In this document: positions 1-9,016 of the stretch, piece by piece
Position numbering within the stretch: position 1 is the stretch's first letter
How the letters are laid out: every line of letters begins with the position of its first letter
The notes under the pieces: generated by a model
Database searches by the model: none
Seen by the model: only the letters and a program-made list of their open reading frames with translations
What the model was told of the DNA's origin: nothing
Translations under genes and position numbers: made by a program
Origin: Fertoeibacter niger
GTDB lineage: Bacteria; Pseudomonadota; Alphaproteobacteria; Rhodobacterales; Rhodobacteraceae
NCBI RefSeq assembly: GCF_009380135.2
Contig: NZ_WHUT02000003.1
Span: forward strand, 248,001-312,000
Length of the DNA stretch: 64,000 nt
Direction of reading: 5' to 3'

Positions 1-88
1 CGCGCGCACCCTCCATCACGGTCAGCCCGTTCGGAACATCAATCACATGCTCCTTGCCGCCGAATTCGACATAGGTGATCTTCGCCAT
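1..88 (-). CDS. 2Fe-2S ferredoxin, 5' fragment
   Basis: Only the first 29 codons are inside the window; the gene runs off the left edge. The visible N-terminus begins MAKITYVEFGGKEHVIDV and continues with a segment (PNGLTVMEGA) typical of adrenodoxin/putidaredoxin-type ferredoxins, just before the cysteine-rich cluster loop expected outside the window. Such proteins carry electrons to P450s or to iron-sulfur assembly. The family assignment rests on this short segment, so a specific physiological role cannot be given. Confidence 0.65.
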   Translation of the reverse strand, partial: MAKITYVEFGGKEHVIDVPNGLTVMEGAR

Positions 89-258
89 TGCTTGCCCTCG
101 TTTGCCAGGCCCCGATGCGGGAATATCCCGCGACATAAGCGAAAATTCCGGCTTTTGCCAGAGGCCTGCACCATGCCGCAGCCGCAGCGGGGCTTTTCAG
201 CACCCGCTTTTTGCGGCTATGCTGGTTGCGGGGACGACCGGACCAGACAACAGGCAGA

Positions 259-795
259 ATGACCAGATATTTCCTTTTCGCCCCGGCCTTGATGCTGGCG
301 GCCTGCCAGTCGGTTTCCGTGCCCGAGGCCCCGACCCGCGCCGATCTGGCCAGCGAACTGGTGCGCCGCGCCCCGGAAGACGGCCCGCCCCCGAAACCCG
401 ACGGGGCCTGCTGGGCCAATGACACAGCCCCCGCCGTGATCGAGACGGTGACGGAACAGGTCGAGGTGTCACCCGCCGTCATCGGCCCCGACGGCACAGT
501 GATCACACCCGCGACCTATCGCAGCAGCACGCACCAGCGCATCCTGACCGACCGCGAATCGGTGTGGTTCCGCACACCCTGCCCTGACGAACTGACCGTG
601 GATTTCATCGCCACCGTGCAGCGGGCGCTGAAGGCGCGGGGGTTCTACATGCTGCCGCTGACCGGGCAGATGGATGCCGCCACCGGCGATGCGATCCGCC
701 GGTTCCAGCAGCCGCTGGGCATGGACAGCGCGGTGCTGTCACTGGCGGCGGCCCGGGCGCTGGGTATCGTGGCGGCGGATTTCGGGCGGGACTGA
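259..795 (+). CDS. Lipoprotein with peptidoglycan-binding-like domain
   Basis: A 178-residue secreted lipoprotein. The start at 259 gives a short hydrophobic signal ending in a lipobox (LAAC, Cys16); the longer reading from 211 would bury it. The middle (about residues 30-110) has no recognised fold. The C-terminal 60 residues (IATVQRALKARGFYMLPLTG, then DAATGDAIRRFQQ) look like the PG_binding_1 fold that anchors proteins to peptidoglycan. It probably links the outer membrane or envelope to the cell wall. It stands alone, convergent with the degP-type gene, and no enzymatic domain is visible. Confidence 0.75.
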   Translation: MTRYFLFAPALMLAACQSVSVPEAPTRADLASELVRRAPEDGPPPKPDGACWANDTAPAVIETVTEQVEVSPAVIGPDGTVITPATYRSSTHQRILTDRESVWFRTPCPDELTVDFIATVQRALKARGFYMLPLTGQMDAATGDAIRRFQQPLGMDSAVLSLAAARALGIVAADFGRD

Positions 796-820
796 CCGGG
801 CTTTTCCCGCCGGGCATCTG

Positions 821-853
821 CCAAGGCCGCATCCCTCGCCAAGGCCGCATCCC
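821..853. repeat. Short tandem direct repeat (15 bp, period 18)
   Basis: The sequence CCAAGGCCGCATCCC occurs at 821-835 and again at 839-853 in the gap between the two convergent genes. It is too short to assign a function and may be a replication-slippage duplication. Confidence 0.7.
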
Positions 854-927
854 GCGCGCGGACGCCCACGCAATCCGCACGCGCCACAAATCTGCGGGCT
901 GAACCTGTTGCGAACGTGCGGCAAACC

Positions 928-956
928 AAAAAGGGCGGCAGGTTGCCCCGCCGCCC
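928..956 (-). terminator. Rho-independent terminator of degP
   Basis: GGGCGGC (933-939) pairs with GCCGCCC (950-956) around a 10-nt loop. Read on the minus strand the stem is followed by TTTTT (complement of 928-932). It lies 24 bp beyond the degP-type stop codon. Confidence 0.75.
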
Positions 957-979
957 CTTTGTCACGGGAAAAGCCCCGC

Positions 980-2464
980 CTATTCCTCGATCGACAGCGC
1001 CACAAAGCGCGGATCGCCTCCGCGGCGGATCAGCAGCAGCAGCGATTTGCGGCCCGCCTCTTGCGCCTCGTCGATCCGGTCTTGCAGATCCTTGATGCGC
1101 ACCACCTTCTGCTGCCCGGCCTCGGTGATCACGTCACCTTCGCGCAGTCCCTTGGCATAGGCTTCGGACACCTGGTCCACCGCCGTCACGGCCAGCCCCT
1201 CGGTGCCCGCAGGCAGGCCCAGAGCCTCGGCCATTTCGGCCGTCACCGGCTGCACGGTCAGACCCAGCACTTCGGCCTCGGTCGGGGTTTCGGGCACGGC
1301 CACGGCGGGCACGGCCTCATCCGCCTCGGCCTCTTCGCGGCGGCCCAGCGTGACCGACAGGGTCTGCGTCTTGCCCTCGCGCATCACCAGCACGCGTACA
1401 GCCTCGCCGATGGGGGCATCAGCCACGCGGCGCACCAGCTCGCGCGTGTCAGCCACTTCGGCACCGTCGAATGACAGGATCACGTCACCCGCCACCATGC
1501 CCGCATCCTTGGCCGGGCCATCCGGCACATCGGTGATCAGCGCGCCCTTGGCGTCGGCAAGGCCCATCGCCTCGGCCACATCCGGGGTCACGTCCTGGAT
1601 GCGCACACCCAGCCAGCCGCGCCGCGTTTCGCCGAATTCCTTCAGTTGCGCAACCACCTTGGTCACGACATTCGACGCCATCGAGAACCCGATGCCGATC
1701 GACCCGCCGTTGGGTGACAGGATGGCGGTGTTCACCCCGATCACCTGACCATCCATGTTGAACAGCGGCCCGCCCGAGTTGCCCCGGTTGATCGCGGCAT
1801 CGGTCTGGATGTAATCGTCATAGGTGCCCGACAGCGCCCGGTTGCGCGCCGAAACGATCCCGGCCGAGACAGAGAACCCCTGCCCCAGCGGGTTGCCCAT
1901 GGCCACCACCCAGTCGCCCACGCGCATCAGGTCGCTGTCGCCGAACGGCACGAAGGGCAGCGGCGCATCGCTGTCCACCTTCAGCAGCGCGATGTCGGTT
2001 TTCGGATCGGTGCCGACCAGCGTGGCGTTCAGCCGGTTGCCCGAGAAAAACTCGATCTCGATATCGTCGGCGCCTTCGATGACGTGATTGTTGGTGACGA
2101 TGAACCCGTCTTCGGAAATCACAAAGCCCGAGCCCAGCGCCTCGGACCGGCGGGGCGCACCGTCATCGCCACGCCCCTGCCGATCCATGAAATCGCGGAA
2201 GAAATCCTCGAAGGGCGAGCCTTCGGGAATGATCGGCCCGCGTTCGGTAGAGGCCGCGACAGTGGTGGAAGTGGTGATGTTGACCACCGAGGGGCTGATC
2301 TGCTGTGCCAGATCGGCAAAACTTTCCGGTGCGCCGCGCGCATCGGCCCGGACGGCCTGGCCCAGCACCAGCGATGCACCGAGGATCAGCGCAAGGAACA
2401 GACGAAACACGTCCCGAGGGATGTCCTCGGCCTTGCGGACAAGGGAAACTGCGTTGGATTGCAC
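980..2464 (-). CDS. degP: Periplasmic serine protease/chaperone, Do (DegP/MucD) family
   Basis: Trypsin-like HtrA protease that degrades or refolds misfolded envelope proteins. The order is signal/anchor segment (about residues 20-40), protease domain with the triad His127 (TNNHVIEG), Asp157 (KTDIALLK) and Ser230 (GNSGGP), then two PDZ domains, one containing GWLGVRIQDVTP. I chose a GTG start at 2464 because AAGGAG (2471-2476) sits 6 bases before it; the open frame extends 8 codons further to a TTG with no ribosome site. That gives 494 residues, normal for the family. It follows hflKC in the same direction but is separated by a terminator, so it probably has its own promoter. Whether it is DegP, DegQ or MucD by orthology cannot be decided here. 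Confidence 0.9.
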   Translation of the reverse strand: MQSNAVSLVRKAEDIPRDVFRLFLALILGASLVLGQAVRADARGAPESFADLAQQISPSVVNITTSTTVAASTERGPIIPEGSPFEDFFRDFMDRQGRGDDGAPRRSEALGSGFVISEDGFIVTNNHVIEGADDIEIEFFSGNRLNATLVGTDPKTDIALLKVDSDAPLPFVPFGDSDLMRVGDWVVAMGNPLGQGFSVSAGIVSARNRALSGTYDDYIQTDAAINRGNSGGPLFNMDGQVIGVNTAILSPNGGSIGIGFSMASNVVTKVVAQLKEFGETRRGWLGVRIQDVTPDVAEAMGLADAKGALITDVPDGPAKDAGMVAGDVILSFDGAEVADTRELVRRVADAPIGEAVRVLVMREGKTQTLSVTLGRREEAEADEAVPAVAVPETPTEAEVLGLTVQPVTAEMAEALGLPAGTEGLAVTAVDQVSEAYAKGLREGDVITEAGQQKVVRIKDLQDRIDEAQEAGRKSLLLLIRRGGDPRFVALSIEE

Positions 2465-2764
2465 CCCGAACTCCTTTTCGAATGGCAAACACGGCAGGGC
2501 GAGTGCCGCCGCCTGTGATCATACATGAACAGTTAGGTAGCCTGCGGCGCAATGCAAACCCCGTCGCGCCGTGTCAAATGGATGTGAAGCTGTTTGTCAT
2601 TCTGTAACGCCCGGATTTGCGACGCAAGTCAGCAAAACGCCCGCCCCTGCAATTGTGCAAGGGCGGGCGGCAGTTTGCCGGCCAACATGCCGGCGCGTCT
2701 GGTATCTTTCGCAACCGTGACCACCACCGGGTTCCGGCGGCGGCCATCACACCGGCGCGCCGGG
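2465..2764. promoter_or_regulatory. Gap between hflC and degP: hflKC terminator plus likely degP promoter
   Basis: This is the longest gene-free stretch in the window (300 bp). It holds the hflC-side terminator at 2634-2669, a small inverted repeat GCCGGC-N6-GCCGGC close to hflC, and about 150 bp upstream of degP of lower GC content that is the natural place for the degP promoter. I cannot name a sigma-factor box with confidence. Confidence 0.4.
2634..2669 (-). terminator. Terminator of the gor-hflK-hflC transcript
   Basis: CGCCCGCCC (2638-2646) pairs with GGGCGGGCG (2661-2669), with an inner TGCA/TGCA extension. On the minus strand the stem is followed by TTTT (complement of 2634-2637). Confidence 0.75.
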
Positions 2765-3673
2765 TCAGGGGGTCACGGGCGCCGCTGCGGCGGGCGCAGC
2801 ACCGATTGCCGCCGTATCCCCGCGCAGATATTCGAAGAACTGGCTGTCGGGCTGCATCACGATCGACGAATTGTCGCCCTGCAACGCCCGCTCATAAGAT
2901 GTCAGCGAACGGGTGAAGGCAAAGAACTCGGGGTCGCGCCCGAAGGCCTCGGCATAGATGCCGTTGCGCTCGGCATCGGCCTCACCGCGGATCACCTCGG
3001 CCTCGCGCCGCGCTTCCGAGGTCAGCTCTACCACCGTCCGGTCAGCCGATGCCCGCACCCGCGATGCGGCCTCGTTACCGCGCGCGATCTCGTCCGTCGC
3101 CTCGCGTTCACGTTCAGCCCGCATCCGGGCGTAGGTGGCCGAAAGGTTCTGGTCGGGCAGGTCGGTGCGCGTCAGCCGCACGTCGATCACATCAACCCCC
3201 AGCGCCATCGCCTCGCGCCGGGCAATGTCGCGGATCTGGTTCATCAGCCCGGTGCGGTCTTCTGACAGAACGCGGCTGGACGGCACCGAACCCAGAACCT
3301 CGGGGATGGCGGCATTCAGGATGTTGTCCAGCCGGATCTGGGCGGTTGTCTCGCCCCCTGCGCCCACGGATTCGCGGAACTCCACCAGATCGACGATCCG
3401 CCAGCGCGCGAACGCATCGACCACCAGGCGGCGGTCATCCAGCAGCGTCACTTCCAGCGGCTGCGTGGGCAGGCCCAGGATGCGGCCGTCGTAGCGCACA
3501 ACCTCTTGGATAAGCGGGATCTTGAAGCCAAGGCCCGGATCTTCCTTCACGGCGCGGACCTGGCCGAATTGCAGCACCAGCGCCTTTTCACGCTCGTCCA
3601 CGATGAACACCGATGACATGGCCACCACGGCAACCACGGCCAAAGCCGGAAGGATGTATGCAGCGCGGGCCAT
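2765..3673 (-). CDS. hflC: HflC, membrane protease FtsH modulator subunit
   Basis: A 302-residue SPFH/prohibitin-family protein with one N-terminal membrane segment (about residues 5-25) and a periplasmic band-7 domain beginning SSVFIVDEREKALVLQFGQV. With HflK it forms a large cage around FtsH and modulates its proteolysis. The C-terminal half has the long charged helix typical of the family (ARMRAEREREATDEIARGNE), followed by an Ala/Pro tail. The start codon is 1 nt after the hflK stop, so the two are translationally linked, and the length is normal. Confidence 0.93.
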   Translation of the reverse strand: MARAAYILPALAVVAVVAMSSVFIVDEREKALVLQFGQVRAVKEDPGLGFKIPLIQEVVRYDGRILGLPTQPLEVTLLDDRRLVVDAFARWRIVDLVEFRESVGAGGETTAQIRLDNILNAAIPEVLGSVPSSRVLSEDRTGLMNQIRDIARREAMALGVDVIDVRLTRTDLPDQNLSATYARMRAEREREATDEIARGNEAASRVRASADRTVVELTSEARREAEVIRGEADAERNGIYAEAFGRDPEFFAFTRSLTSYERALQGDNSSIVMQPDSQFFEYLRGDTAAIGAAPAAAAPVTP

Positions 3674-3674
3674 C

Positions 3675-4889
3675 TCAGTTGCCTCCGGTCTGGGTCGAAG
3701 CGGCGGCAGCCGCGGGTCGGTTGTTCAGCTCGTTCAGCGGCAGGAAGGGCACCACGCCCTGCCCGTTTGCGCCGCCATCCACGCCGTCAAGGATGACCTT
3801 GTTCATGCCACCCAGCACTTTTTCCATCGTTTCCAAATACATCCGGCGGCGAGTCACCTCGGGGGCCTTCACATATTCCTCGTAGACGGCCAGGAACCGG
3901 CTGGCTTCACCGGATGCGTTGTTGACCACCTGCGCGCGGTAAGCCTCGGCTTCTTCGGCCAGACGGGCGGCCTCGCCGCGCGCGCCTGCGGTCACGCGGT
4001 TGGCATAGGCATCGGCCTCTTTTTCCAGCCGGTCACGTTCCTGCTGCGCGGCCTGCACCGCGCGGAAGCTGTCGATCACCTCGCTGGGCGGGGCGGCGGT
4101 TTCAAGGTTCACCCGGATCACCGTGATCCCGGCCTCATAGGTGTCCAGCGTGCCCTGCACAGCGGTGCGCAGATCGGATGCGATGATGCCCCGGTCGCGG
4201 TTCAGGATGGGCGACAGTTCGGACCGTGCGATGATGTCGCGCATCGCGGATTCCGCAACCGCGCGGATCGTGTCGGCGGGGTCGGCCAGATTGAACAGGT
4301 AATTCGCCGGATCGTTGATGTTCCAGACCACCTGAAAGCCGATGTCCACGATGTTCTGGTCGCGGGTCAGCATCAGGCCGGATTCCTGCGCATTGTTGCG
4401 CCCGGTGCCCAGATCGGTCTGGCGTTCGCCCGTCACCGACACGACCTCGGCCGTCACCAGCGGCCAGGGCGCAAAGTTCAGCCCCGGATTGCCGATGGCG
4501 CTGAATTCGCCCAGAAACAGTTCCACCGAACGTTCTTCAGGCCGCACCGTGTAGAACGACTGGAAAGCCCAGAGCCCCGCGATCACCAAAGCGCCCAGCG
4601 CAAAGCCCTGCCGGGTAAAGATCGGCCCCATCGGGTTGCCGCCACGGCCACCGTTGCCGCCGCCACCCGGGCCGCCGGGCCGGCCACGCCCGCCCATCAG
4701 CACGCGCAGGCGTTCCTGCCCCTGTTTCACGATATCTTCGATCTCGGGGATCTGGGGGCCGCTGCCCTCGGGCTTGCGCCCGCCGGTGCCCCTGTTGTCG
4801 CCCCGGCCGTCACCGCGCCCATCGCCGCGTCCGTCGCGGTTGTCACCGCCACCCGATCCGCCGCCGCCCCAAGGCCCTCCGTTCGCCAT
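3675..4889 (-). CDS. hflK: HflK, membrane protease FtsH modulator subunit
   Basis: A 404-residue partner of HflC. The N-terminal ~100 residues are cytoplasmic and extremely Gly/Asp/Arg-rich, with short repeats (DGRGDGRGDNRG). One membrane segment follows (GFALGALVIAGLWAFQSFY), then the SPFH domain (VRPEERSVELFLGEFSAI) and a long coiled-coil helix rich in Glu/Arg/Ala. The gor stop lies 56 bp upstream on the same strand, so gor-hflK-hflC may be co-transcribed. The glycine-rich head is usual for HflK, although the repeat here is unusually regular. Confidence 0.93.
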   Translation of the reverse strand: MANGGPWGGGGSGGGDNRDGRGDGRGDGRGDNRGTGGRKPEGSGPQIPEIEDIVKQGQERLRVLMGGRGRPGGPGGGGNGGRGGNPMGPIFTRQGFALGALVIAGLWAFQSFYTVRPEERSVELFLGEFSAIGNPGLNFAPWPLVTAEVVSVTGERQTDLGTGRNNAQESGLMLTRDQNIVDIGFQVVWNINDPANYLFNLADPADTIRAVAESAMRDIIARSELSPILNRDRGIIASDLRTAVQGTLDTYEAGITVIRVNLETAAPPSEVIDSFRAVQAAQQERDRLEKEADAYANRVTAGARGEAARLAEEAEAYRAQVVNNASGEASRFLAVYEEYVKAPEVTRRRMYLETMEKVLGGMNKVILDGVDGGANGQGVVPFLPLNELNNRPAAAAASTQTGGN

Positions 4890-4945
4890 ACGCCATCTTC
4901 CCTTTTGTTTTCTTGTTCTCTTAACTGGTCATCGGCGCGCGAAAA

Positions 4946-6304
4946 TCAAGCGGTCCTGACCGGCTTGCGCAGCGTGACCAGTTCTTCGGCCATGGTCGGA
5001 TGCACCGCCACCGTCCGGTCAAAATCCTCTTTCGTGGCACCCATCTTGATGGCGATGGCCGCAAGCTGGATCATTTCGCCGGCATGGGGTGCGACGATAT
5101 GGCAGCCCAGAACGCGCCGCGTTTTCTGGCTGACGATCAGTTTCATGAGCACCCGGTCGGGAAAGCCCGCAAAGGCCGTCTGCATCGGGCGGAAGGCCGT
5201 GGCATAAACCTCGATCGGTTCAAGGTCACGCGCCGCCTCTTCCGACAGCCCGACCGAGCCCAGTTCGGGCTGGGTGAACACCGCGCTGGCCACCAGTTCG
5301 TGATCGGCCTTGGTGGGCACGCCCCGGAACACCGTATCGGCAAAAGCATGCCCCTCGCGGATCGCCACGGGGGTCAGGTTGATGCGGTCGGTCACATCGC
5401 CCACCGCAAAGATGGATGGCACTGCGGTCTGGCTGTAATCATCCACGATGATCTGGCCGTTGCGGCCCAGTTCGACGCCCAGCGCCTCCAGCCCCAGCCC
5501 GGCGGAATTGGGCTTGCGGCCCGTGGCATACATCACCGCGTCAAATTCAAGATCGGCCCCGTCGGTGGATACGGCGCGGATGCCGGTGGCGGTCTTTTCC
5601 AGCCGCAGCACGTCATTGCCGCATTTCAGCCCCACGCCATTGGCCTGCATCGTGCTGGCCACCAGCCCCCGCGCCTCGTCATCAAACCCGCGCAGGATCT
5701 GCGCGCCACGGTAATACTGCGCCACCTCGACCCCCAGCCCGTTGATGATACAGGCAAATTCCGACGCAATGTATCCGCCGCCCACCACCAGCATCCGCTT
5801 GGGCAGTTCGGGCAGATCAAAGATGTCGTTCGAGGTGATGGCCAGTTCACCACCCGGCAGATCGGGCACGAAGGGCCGCCCGCCGGTCGCGATCAGGATA
5901 TGTTTCGCGGTAAACACCTCACCCGAGGCCAGCCGCACCCTATGCGCATCCTCCAGCACCGCGCGGCTGTCGTGGATCGTGACACCGGCATTTTTCAGCG
6001 TGATGCGGTAGGCCGCTTCCAGCCGCCCAAGTTCGCTGTGCAAATGCGCCTGAAACCGGGGCCAGTCGAACCCGTCGATCACCGCGTTCCAGCCATAGGC
6101 CTGCGACTCGGCAGCCATGGCACCATAGCCTGAGGCGAAGACCATCAGCTTTTTCGGCACACAGCCCCGGATCACGCAGGTGCCGCCCATGCGCGATTCT
6201 TCGGCCAGACCCACCCTGGCCCCGCCCTCGGCCGAGGCGATCCGCGCCGCGCGCACCCCGCCCGAGCCGCCGCCGATGACGAACAGGTCATAGTCGAATG
6301 TCAT
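4946..6304 (-). CDS. gor: Glutathione-disulfide reductase
   Basis: A 452-residue FAD/NADPH disulfide reductase that regenerates glutathione in the cytoplasm. Visible features are the FAD-binding GGGSGGVRAARIA near the N-terminus, the redox disulfide GGTCVIRGCVPKKL, the NADPH-binding VVGGGYIASEFA, and the C-terminal dimerisation segment with the active-site base (DRTVAVHPTMAEE). GTCVIRGCVPKK is the glutathione reductase/trypanothione reductase form rather than lipoamide dehydrogenase. It lies between rpiA and hflK on the same strand with short gaps. Confidence 0.95.
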   Translation of the reverse strand: MTFDYDLFVIGGGSGGVRAARIASAEGGARVGLAEESRMGGTCVIRGCVPKKLMVFASGYGAMAAESQAYGWNAVIDGFDWPRFQAHLHSELGRLEAAYRITLKNAGVTIHDSRAVLEDAHRVRLASGEVFTAKHILIATGGRPFVPDLPGGELAITSNDIFDLPELPKRMLVVGGGYIASEFACIINGLGVEVAQYYRGAQILRGFDDEARGLVASTMQANGVGLKCGNDVLRLEKTATGIRAVSTDGADLEFDAVMYATGRKPNSAGLGLEALGVELGRNGQIIVDDYSQTAVPSIFAVGDVTDRINLTPVAIREGHAFADTVFRGVPTKADHELVASAVFTQPELGSVGLSEEAARDLEPIEVYATAFRPMQTAFAGFPDRVLMKLIVSQKTRRVLGCHIVAPHAGEMIQLAAIAIKMGATKEDFDRTVAVHPTMAEELVTLRKPVRTA

Positions 6305-6408
6305 GTTGTGCCTCCGGCTTGCTGGCCTTGGTATTTCACAAGGCCTGCACGATGGCCAGACCCGCGTGGGCCCGCAGACCCATCATCAGGCGCAACGCCG
6401 GAATGCGC

Positions 6409-7197
6409 TCAATCGCCCAGATCGGCAAAGATGTTGTCGTTAGGCGTCAGATCCACCCGGCCCTCTGTTTCCGAGCCGCTGTTGATGTCGCGCACCGTCA
6501 CCCGCCCGTCGCCCTGCCCGATCACCACGATGTCGCAGATGTCGATGAACAGCCCGTTTTCCACCACGCCGGGGATCTGGTTCAGCACCAGCGCCAGTTG
6601 CCGGGGGTTGCCGATGCGTTTCAAGTGCAGGTCGATGATGTAATTCGACTCGTCCGTCACCAGCGGGCGGTCGCCGGTCATGCGCAACGTGCATTCGCGG
6701 TTCAGCACATCGAGGCTGACCAGCGTTTCCTCGACCAGCGCCATGGTGGTGCGCCAGCCAAAGGGGATCACCTCGATGGGCAGGGGAAAGGCCCCCAGAT
6801 GCGCCACCTCTTTCGCGGCATCGGCGATCACGATCATCTGGTCGGATGCCGTGGCCACGATCTTTTCCTGCAACAGCGCGGCCCCGCCGCCCTTGATCAG
6901 GTTCAGTTGCGTGTCGATCTCGTCGGCGCCGTCAATCGTCAGATCCAGCCACTTCGCCTCGTCCAGCGTCTGTATCGGCACGCCCACCTGCCGGGCCAGT
7001 TCCGCCGTGCGGCGAGAGGTGGGAACGCCCGTAACACGCAGCCCCTCTTCGCGGATCCGCTCACCCAGACAGCGCACCATCCATGCGGCGGTTGACCCGG
7101 TGCCAAGGCCCAGCTTCATGCCATCGCTGACAAAATCAACCGCGCGCCGGGCGGCCACGAATTTCGCCTTGTCGATGGGGGAAAGCTCTGCCGCCAT
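6409..7197 (-). CDS. rpiA: Ribose-5-phosphate isomerase A
   Basis: A 262-residue enzyme that interconverts ribose 5-phosphate and ribulose 5-phosphate in the pentose phosphate pathway. Signature segments are GLGTGSTAAWMV (phosphate loop), DGADEID (catalytic Asp) and KGGGAALLQEKI (catalytic Lys region and Glu). The C-terminus (NGLFIDICDIVVIG) also fits, and the length is slightly above the usual ~220-235 because of a C-terminal tail. It is first in a run of minus-strand genes toward gor. Confidence 0.95.
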   Translation of the reverse strand: MAAELSPIDKAKFVAARRAVDFVSDGMKLGLGTGSTAAWMVRCLGERIREEGLRVTGVPTSRRTAELARQVGVPIQTLDEAKWLDLTIDGADEIDTQLNLIKGGGAALLQEKIVATASDQMIVIADAAKEVAHLGAFPLPIEVIPFGWRTTMALVEETLVSLDVLNRECTLRMTGDRPLVTDESNYIIDLHLKRIGNPRQLALVLNQIPGVVENGLFIDICDIVVIGQGDGRVTVRDINSGSETEGRVDLTPNDNIFADLGD

Positions 7198-7404
7198 GCT
7201 CGTCTCCTGTCCGATTGTTCAACGTTATAGGCAATGCTGCAACGCGGGGCGAGGGGCAATCGTTCCAGCCCGCGCAGCACGGCATACGGGAATCACCACA
7301 ACTTATGCGTGTCAAGTCCGGTTGCACCGACTTGGCCACAGACAGCGCAGGGTGCAGGATGGGCGTGTTCATTGGAACACATTTTTTTCTCAAGGATTTT
7401 CAAC

Positions 7405-7809
7405 ATGGCAACCATCAGCAATGTGCGCCTGTCGATTGACGGCGCCGGAAAACGCAGTTCCCGCGTCACCGTGACCTATGTGGTCTGTTTCAGTTCCTGC
7501 GAGGCTATGGCGGGATCAACCTTCCGCGAAACGATCACCCTGCGCGGCGATGACCCGATCTGGGATGACCATCTGATCACCCTGCGGTCGGGCTGCGTGC
7601 GCGCCACGCAAGGCTGCGTGGAGCGGTCGGTGACTGCCACCGTGTCGAATGACGTGCTGGACGAAGACCCCGACACGATCATTTTCGGCTGGGTGATCGG
7701 CAACAAGGACGAGGTCTATGCACGGGTGGAATTCACCCCGTTCACGCCCACCGGCGGCAGCGGGCATTCCAACATCGTGTCGGCGCATTTCGGCCCCGCC
7801 GGGCATTGA
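7405..7809 (+). CDS. Small orphan protein of unknown function
   Basis: A 134-residue protein that I do not recognise. The start at 7405 (MATISNVRLSIDG) is supported by AAGGA about 9 bases upstream; longer frames reach back into the rpiA promoter region. The protein is beta-rich with four cysteines (VVCFSSCEAM and RSGCVRATQGCVER) and no signal peptide or membrane segment. The alternating hydrophobic pattern suggests a single beta-sandwich or Ig-like domain. It stands alone, divergent from rpiA, and a hairpin follows its stop. Rhodobacterales homologues are likely but I cannot name a family. Confidence 0.65.
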   Translation: MATISNVRLSIDGAGKRSSRVTVTYVVCFSSCEAMAGSTFRETITLRGDDPIWDDHLITLRSGCVRATQGCVERSVTATVSNDVLDEDPDTIIFGWVIGNKDEVYARVEFTPFTPTGGSGHSNIVSAHFGPAGH

Positions 7810-7815
7810 CGCGTT

Positions 7816-7846
7816 CCGGCGCGGCGTTCCCCCGATGCCGCGCCGG
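7816..7846 (+). terminator. Hairpin after the 134-residue orphan gene
   Basis: CCGGCGCGGC (7816-7825) and GCCGCGCCGG (7837-7846) form a perfect 10-bp stem starting 6 bp after the stop codon. A second perfect 11-bp stem lies at 7897-7907/7915-7925. Neither has a strong T-run, so terminator function is likely but not certain. Nothing else was seen in the gap to 8083. Confidence 0.55.
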
Positions 7847-8083
7847 TTCGGCCATGGGCCTGCCTGTGGCCGCGCCGCCTGCGCCTTGCGGGCGGCCCCC
7901 GCCGGAATGCGGTGTTCCGGCGGGGCGCGACCTGCGGATGGTGCGGCGCTCCCCCGCCCATCCCGCGCCACGGGGTGCATGCCCCGTGGCAAGGTCGGCC
8001 AAAGCCTGCGCAATGTGTCTGGCCGCGACGCAAAGGTCGCCTTTGGGCGGGAAGCGCCCTGCCCGGCAGGCTAACCCTGCCTG

Positions 8084-9016
8084 ATGAAAACCGACAATAT
8101 CCTGACCGGCGTGGCCTTGATGCTCGCCTTCTGCCTGCTGGCCCCGCTGTTGGACGTATCGGCCAAGCTGGCAACCGCCACGATCCCTGTGGGCCAGATC
8201 ACCGCCGCGCGCTTTCTGGTGCAGGGCGCGTTGATGCTGCCGGTGGTGCTGGTCATGGGCCTTGGCTGGCAGGTCAGCCCGCGCGTGCTGGGGCTGATCG
8301 TGTTGCGGGCGGTGTTCCTCATCGCCTCGACCTACAGTTTCGTTGCCGCCGTGGTGGTGATGCCCATCGCCGACGCGCTGGCCATCGCCTTTGTCGAGCC
8401 TTTCGTGCTGCTGATCCTGGGCTATCTGATCTTTGGCGATCAGGTCGGCCCGCGCCGCATAGTCGCCAGCCTGGTCGGCTTTGGCGGTGCGCTGCTGGTG
8501 ATCCAGCCTTCCCTGGCTGCCTTTGGTCTGGTGGCGCTTTACCCGCTGGGCACGGCGTTCTTCTTTGCCTTCTACATGCTGGTCACGCGGCAACTGGCCA
8601 GCGACCTGCATCCGGTCACGATGCAGTTGCACACCTCGCTGGCGGGCATGGCGATTGTCCTGCCCGTGCTGTGGCTGTTCGACGGATCAGGCATCGGGCC
8701 GCTTGACCCGGTGATGCCCCAGGGGCGCGAATGGCTGTGGCTGTTCGGCGTGGGGTTCTGGGCGGCGGTCAGCCACATCTGCATGACCTATGCGCTGAAA
8801 TTCGCGCCCTCGGCCACCCTCGCCCCACTGCATTACCTGGAGATCGTGGCGGCGGTGGCGCTGGGATACCTCGTGTTCGGCGATTTCCCCAATGCGCTGA
8901 CATGGGCGGGAATCGCCGTCATCGTGGCATCCGGCCTCTACATCATCCACCGCGAGCGGATGACCCACCGCGCCACGGCTGCGCAGGCCGCCATCCCGGT
9001 GCAAGCAGCGCGTTAA
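8084..9016 (+). CDS. EamA-family (DMT) permease
   Basis: A 310-residue inner-membrane protein with about ten hydrophobic segments in two EamA repeats, the standard drug/metabolite transporter layout. The first repeat begins MLAFCLLAPLLDVSAKLAT and the second ends GIAVIVASGLYIIHRERM. Substrates of this family (amino acids, riboflavin, S-adenosylmethionine, drugs) cannot be read from sequence. The last 74 bp overlap the 3' end of the convergent thiamine pyrophosphokinase gene. Confidence 0.85.
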   Translation: MKTDNILTGVALMLAFCLLAPLLDVSAKLATATIPVGQITAARFLVQGALMLPVVLVMGLGWQVSPRVLGLIVLRAVFLIASTYSFVAAVVVMPIADALAIAFVEPFVLLILGYLIFGDQVGPRRIVASLVGFGGALLVIQPSLAAFGLVALYPLGTAFFFAFYMLVTRQLASDLHPVTMQLHTSLAGMAIVLPVLWLFDGSGIGPLDPVMPQGREWLWLFGVGFWAAVSHICMTYALKFAPSATLAPLHYLEIVAAVALGYLVFGDFPNALTWAGIAVIVASGLYIIHRERMTHRATAAQAAIPVQAAR

